A DNA stretch of 64,000 nucleotides from NCBI GenBank assembly GCA_017515345.1, contig JAFWFZ010000049.1:1-64000 (forward strand). Direction: 5' to 3'. Positions 62,292 to 64,000 of the stretch are shown here, piece after piece (the first letter of the stretch is position 1; each line of letters opens with the position of its first letter). The notes under the pieces are model-generated. The model saw nothing but the letters and a program-made list of their open reading frames with translations, did no database searches and had not been told where the DNA came from. The stretch is from Oscillospiraceae bacterium (GTDB lineage Bacteria > Bacillota > Clostridia > Oscillospirales > Oscillospiraceae). The position numbers and the translations under genes are program-made.

Positions 62292-63356
62292 TTATTTATA
62301 GCTTCTCGGAAGTCCCTTCACATTGACGGGGTCCACGTCCAGGATCGCCACGTCGCCCACGGTGCACTCGATCTTCGTCACATCCACCATGGTATGCAGC
62401 ATGCCCACATTGCCCAATACCTTGGCCCGCTGGCCGTTGATGCGCACATAGAGCCGCCGCCTGCTCTGCAGGAGCCGCTCCCACAGCCGCCGCTCGGAGA
62501 TATGCCTGTCCACCCCGAAGCCGTGGTAGTATCCCACGGAGAGGACGGCGATCTTGGCGGGGGCGCGCATGACGACCCCGTGCTCCGCGCCGATGCGGTG
62601 GCCCTTGGGGAACCAGCCCACCTCCTCGATACCGGCCTCGATATACCCCACCTTGGCGAGGCCGGGGATGGCCTTTCCGGGGATCCGGCCGGAGAGAGCG
62701 GTATCCACCCGCACGGCGTCCATCCTGCCGAAATCGTATTTGAACAAAGCGGCCGAGTCGCAGCAGTGGGCGAGCCCGGGCTCCAGCCCCATGTCGGTCA
62801 TCTTGTCCAGCACCGTATTGAACAGGTCCACCTGCTGCAGGGTGAGCTTCCGGCTGCGCCAGGAGGCGGAGAAGGTGGTGAACGTGCCCACCACGGCCAG
62901 GCTCGACATATACTTGTACACGGCGGAGACCCGGTCAAGCTGCTCCGGCGAGAAGCCGTAGCGCCCCAGACCGGTATCGATCTTGATCTGCACCTCCGCC
63001 ACAGTGCGGCGGCTCTCCGCGATGCCGTTGAGCGCCACGGCCGCGTCATAGGAGCCGACGGTGCAGATAACGCCCGCGTCGATGAGGTCGTTCAGCTCGT
63101 CGGGATCGGCGGTGGAGCGCAGCATCATGATCCGCTCCTCTGTAAAGCCGCGGCTTCGGAGCAGGGCGGCGTCCCGCGGGTCGGAGACGGCGAAATCGTG
63201 GATCCCCTCGTCCCGCAGGAGCTGTGCAGTCTCCAGCAGCCCCATGCCGCCGGCGTTGGCGGAGAGATCGGCATAGATCGCAGCGCCGTCCGCCCGCTCT
63301 TTTATGGCGTGGAGATTGTTTCTGATTGCCCTTCTGTCGATCACAAGGTTTTTCAA
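62292..63356 (-). CDS. Alanine-racemase-like protein lacking the PLP lysine
   Basis: A 354-residue protein with the two-domain alanine-racemase layout. The N-terminal barrel shows KIDTGLGRYGF, and the C-terminal domain has GQRAKVLGNVGMLHTMVDVT. But where racemases have the PLP lysine (K in VVKANAYGHG), this reads LSANAGGMG, with Ser32 at the lysine place. The later GYADGY motif is VGYYHGFG, and the CMDQ site is GMLHT. It is therefore unlikely to be a racemase. The start is TTG at 63356 behind a strong AAAGGAGGGGG. It lies in the same direction as mutL, 20 bases upstream. Confidence 0.82.
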   Translation of the reverse strand: MKNLVIDRRAIRNNLHAIKERADGAAIYADLSANAGGMGLLETAQLLRDEGIHDFAVSDPRDAALLRSRGFTEERIMMLRSTADPDELNDLIDAGVICTVGSYDAAVALNGIAESRRTVAEVQIKIDTGLGRYGFSPEQLDRVSAVYKYMSSLAVVGTFTTFSASWRSRKLTLQQVDLFNTVLDKMTDMGLEPGLAHCCDSAALFKYDFGRMDAVRVDTALSGRIPGKAIPGLAKVGYIEAGIEEVGWFPKGHRIGAEHGVVMRAPAKIAVLSVGYYHGFGVDRHISERRLWERLLQSRRRLYVRINGQRAKVLGNVGMLHTMVDVTKIECTVGDVAILDVDPVNVKGLPRSYK

Positions 63357-63444
63357 GCGATCCCCCTCCTTTATGACGAATCGCGCCCGGCGTCCGTCCC
63401 GCCCGAGGCGATAATAATCCGAATATCATTATACAATATAAGCC

Positions 63445-63473
63445 TTGTAAATTCTATAACAAAATGTTAAAAT
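63445..63473 (+). promoter_or_regulatory. Promoter of miaB
   Basis: TTGTAA (63445-63450), 17-base spacer and TAAAAT (63468-63473). Confidence 0.65.
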
Positions 63474-63514
63474 AAGTGCGCTGTGTGCACAAATTCACCG
63501 AGCTGGAGGCGGAC

Positions 63515-64000
63515 GTGGGCGTCAGAACTGAAATACCCGAAAATGAGATACGGCGCCAGCGGGACATCATGGCGCGCATTGCGGAGATGAACGCCGCCGG
63601 GCGGGAGCGCCTCGCCCTGGTGGATACCTTCGGCTGCCAGCAGAACGAGGCCGACAGCGAGCGCATCCGCGGTATGCTCCGGGAGATGGGCTACGGCTTC
63701 ACAGAGCGGGAGGCGGAGGCGGACGTGATCGTCCTGAACACCTGCGCCGTCCGGGAGCACGCGGAAAAGCGCGTGCTGGGCAATGTGGGCGCCCTGACCC
63801 ACACGAAGCGGGCCAAACCCGACCAGATCATCGTCCTGTGCGGCTGCATGGTGCAGCAGCCGGTGATGGCGGAAAAGATCAGGCGATCGTATCGGATCGT
63901 GGACCTGGTGTTCGGGCCGCAGGCGCTCTGGCGCTTTCCGGAGCTTCTGGAGCGGGTGCTCACGGAGAGGACCCGCGTTTTCGCCGTGGAGGAGGAGGAC
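63515..64000 (+). CDS. miaB: tRNA-2-methylthio-N6-dimethylallyladenosine synthase, cut by the right edge
   Basis: The first ~160 residues of a radical-SAM methylthiotransferase. The N-terminal UPF0004 domain shows VDTFGCQQNEADSER, then LNTCAVREHAEKRV and LCGCMVQQP, which give the three cysteines of the auxiliary 4Fe-4S cluster. The radical-SAM domain lies past the edge. It adds a methylthio group to i6A37 made by MiaA. The start is uncertain: GTG 63515 has GGAGG five bases upstream and is preferred; GTG codons at 63485 and 63476 are in frame but lack a ribosome site. Confidence 0.92.
   Translation, partial: MGVRTEIPENEIRRQRDIMARIAEMNAAGRERLALVDTFGCQQNEADSERIRGMLREMGYGFTEREAEADVIVLNTCAVREHAEKRVLGNVGALTHTKRAKPDQIIVLCGCMVQQPVMAEKIRRSYRIVDLVFGPQALWRFPELLERVLTERTRVFAVEEED

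Noticed and set aside
63428..63433. Minus-strand TATAAT upstream of the racemase-like gene
   Set aside because: The -35 region at 17 bases (TAGAAT) is poor, so a promoter could not be supported, though one must exist nearby.

Overview
The window is one contiguous piece of a GC-rich (by eye about 60 %), low-gap, Gram-positive chromosome that carries its replication origin. Evidence for a spore-forming member of the Clostridia, probably an Oscillospirales/Ruminococcaceae-type gut anaerobe (inference): a germination protease gene (gpr), DivIVA/SepF division genes, an S-layer-homology exported protein, a sigma-A-type promoter set, a glycyl radical enzyme (oxygen-sensitive chemistry), Hfq, and the gene order dnaA-dnaN-S4 protein-recF-remB-gyrB-gyrA typical of Firmicutes. 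No rRNA, phage, insertion sequence or CRISPR array was seen; one tRNA (Val-GAC) is present.

Layout. 1-5.4 kb: truncated GNAT acetyltransferase, rlmD, a small membrane protein and a P-type cation ATPase, all on the minus strand. 5.4-8.2 kb: pyrC-pyrF-PAP2 phosphatase operon. 8.2-10.6 kb: tRNA-Val and several small genes, two of them an unrecognised membrane pair. 10.7-15.6 kb: MATE exporter, ABC-F ATPase, DUF169 protein, then a DMT permease on the minus strand. 15.7-27.1 kb (minus strand): RluA-type pseudouridine synthase, PrsA-like lipoprotein foldase, mfd, rsmG, mscL, serS, a coiled-coil membrane protein, parB, parA and gpr. Two parS sites flank the rsmG-parA block.

27.1-37.6 kb (plus strand) is the origin region: rpsT, dnaA, oriC, dnaN, S4 protein, recF, remB, an inserted YcxB-like gene, gyrB, gyrA and rnhA. 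The dnaA-dnaN spacer has DnaA boxes of the form TTTTCCACA, a DnaA-trio-like run and an AT-rich stretch in the order of the B. subtilis unwinding site.

37.7-49.2 kb (plus strand): an SLH protein, an orphan glycyl radical enzyme with no activase beside it, guaB, a run of sirtuin / CbxX-type AAA ATPase / YbaK deacylase, a UroD/MtaA-like protein, an SdpI-like protein, and a GntR-type regulator with a membrane PH-domain partner. 49.2-63.4 kb (minus strand): pspC, SPFH, nfeD; then rluD-lspA-ileS-divIVA-sepF-yggS-HlyD-like-hfq-miaA-mutL and an alanine-racemase-like gene that lacks the PLP lysine. The start of miaB runs off the right edge on the plus strand.

Together the window covers chromosome replication and segregation (dnaA, dnaN, recF, gyrAB, parAB/parS), DNA repair (mfd, mutL, recF), RNA modification (rlmD, rsmG, rluD, miaA, miaB), cell division (sepF, divIVA) and nucleotide synthesis (pyrC, pyrF, guaB). 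The most notable items are the orphan glycyl radical enzyme, the lysine-less alanine-racemase homologue, the histidine-rich tail on LspA, and a DnaA box placed inside the rpsT promoter. All lengths and motifs were read by eye; no database search was run.
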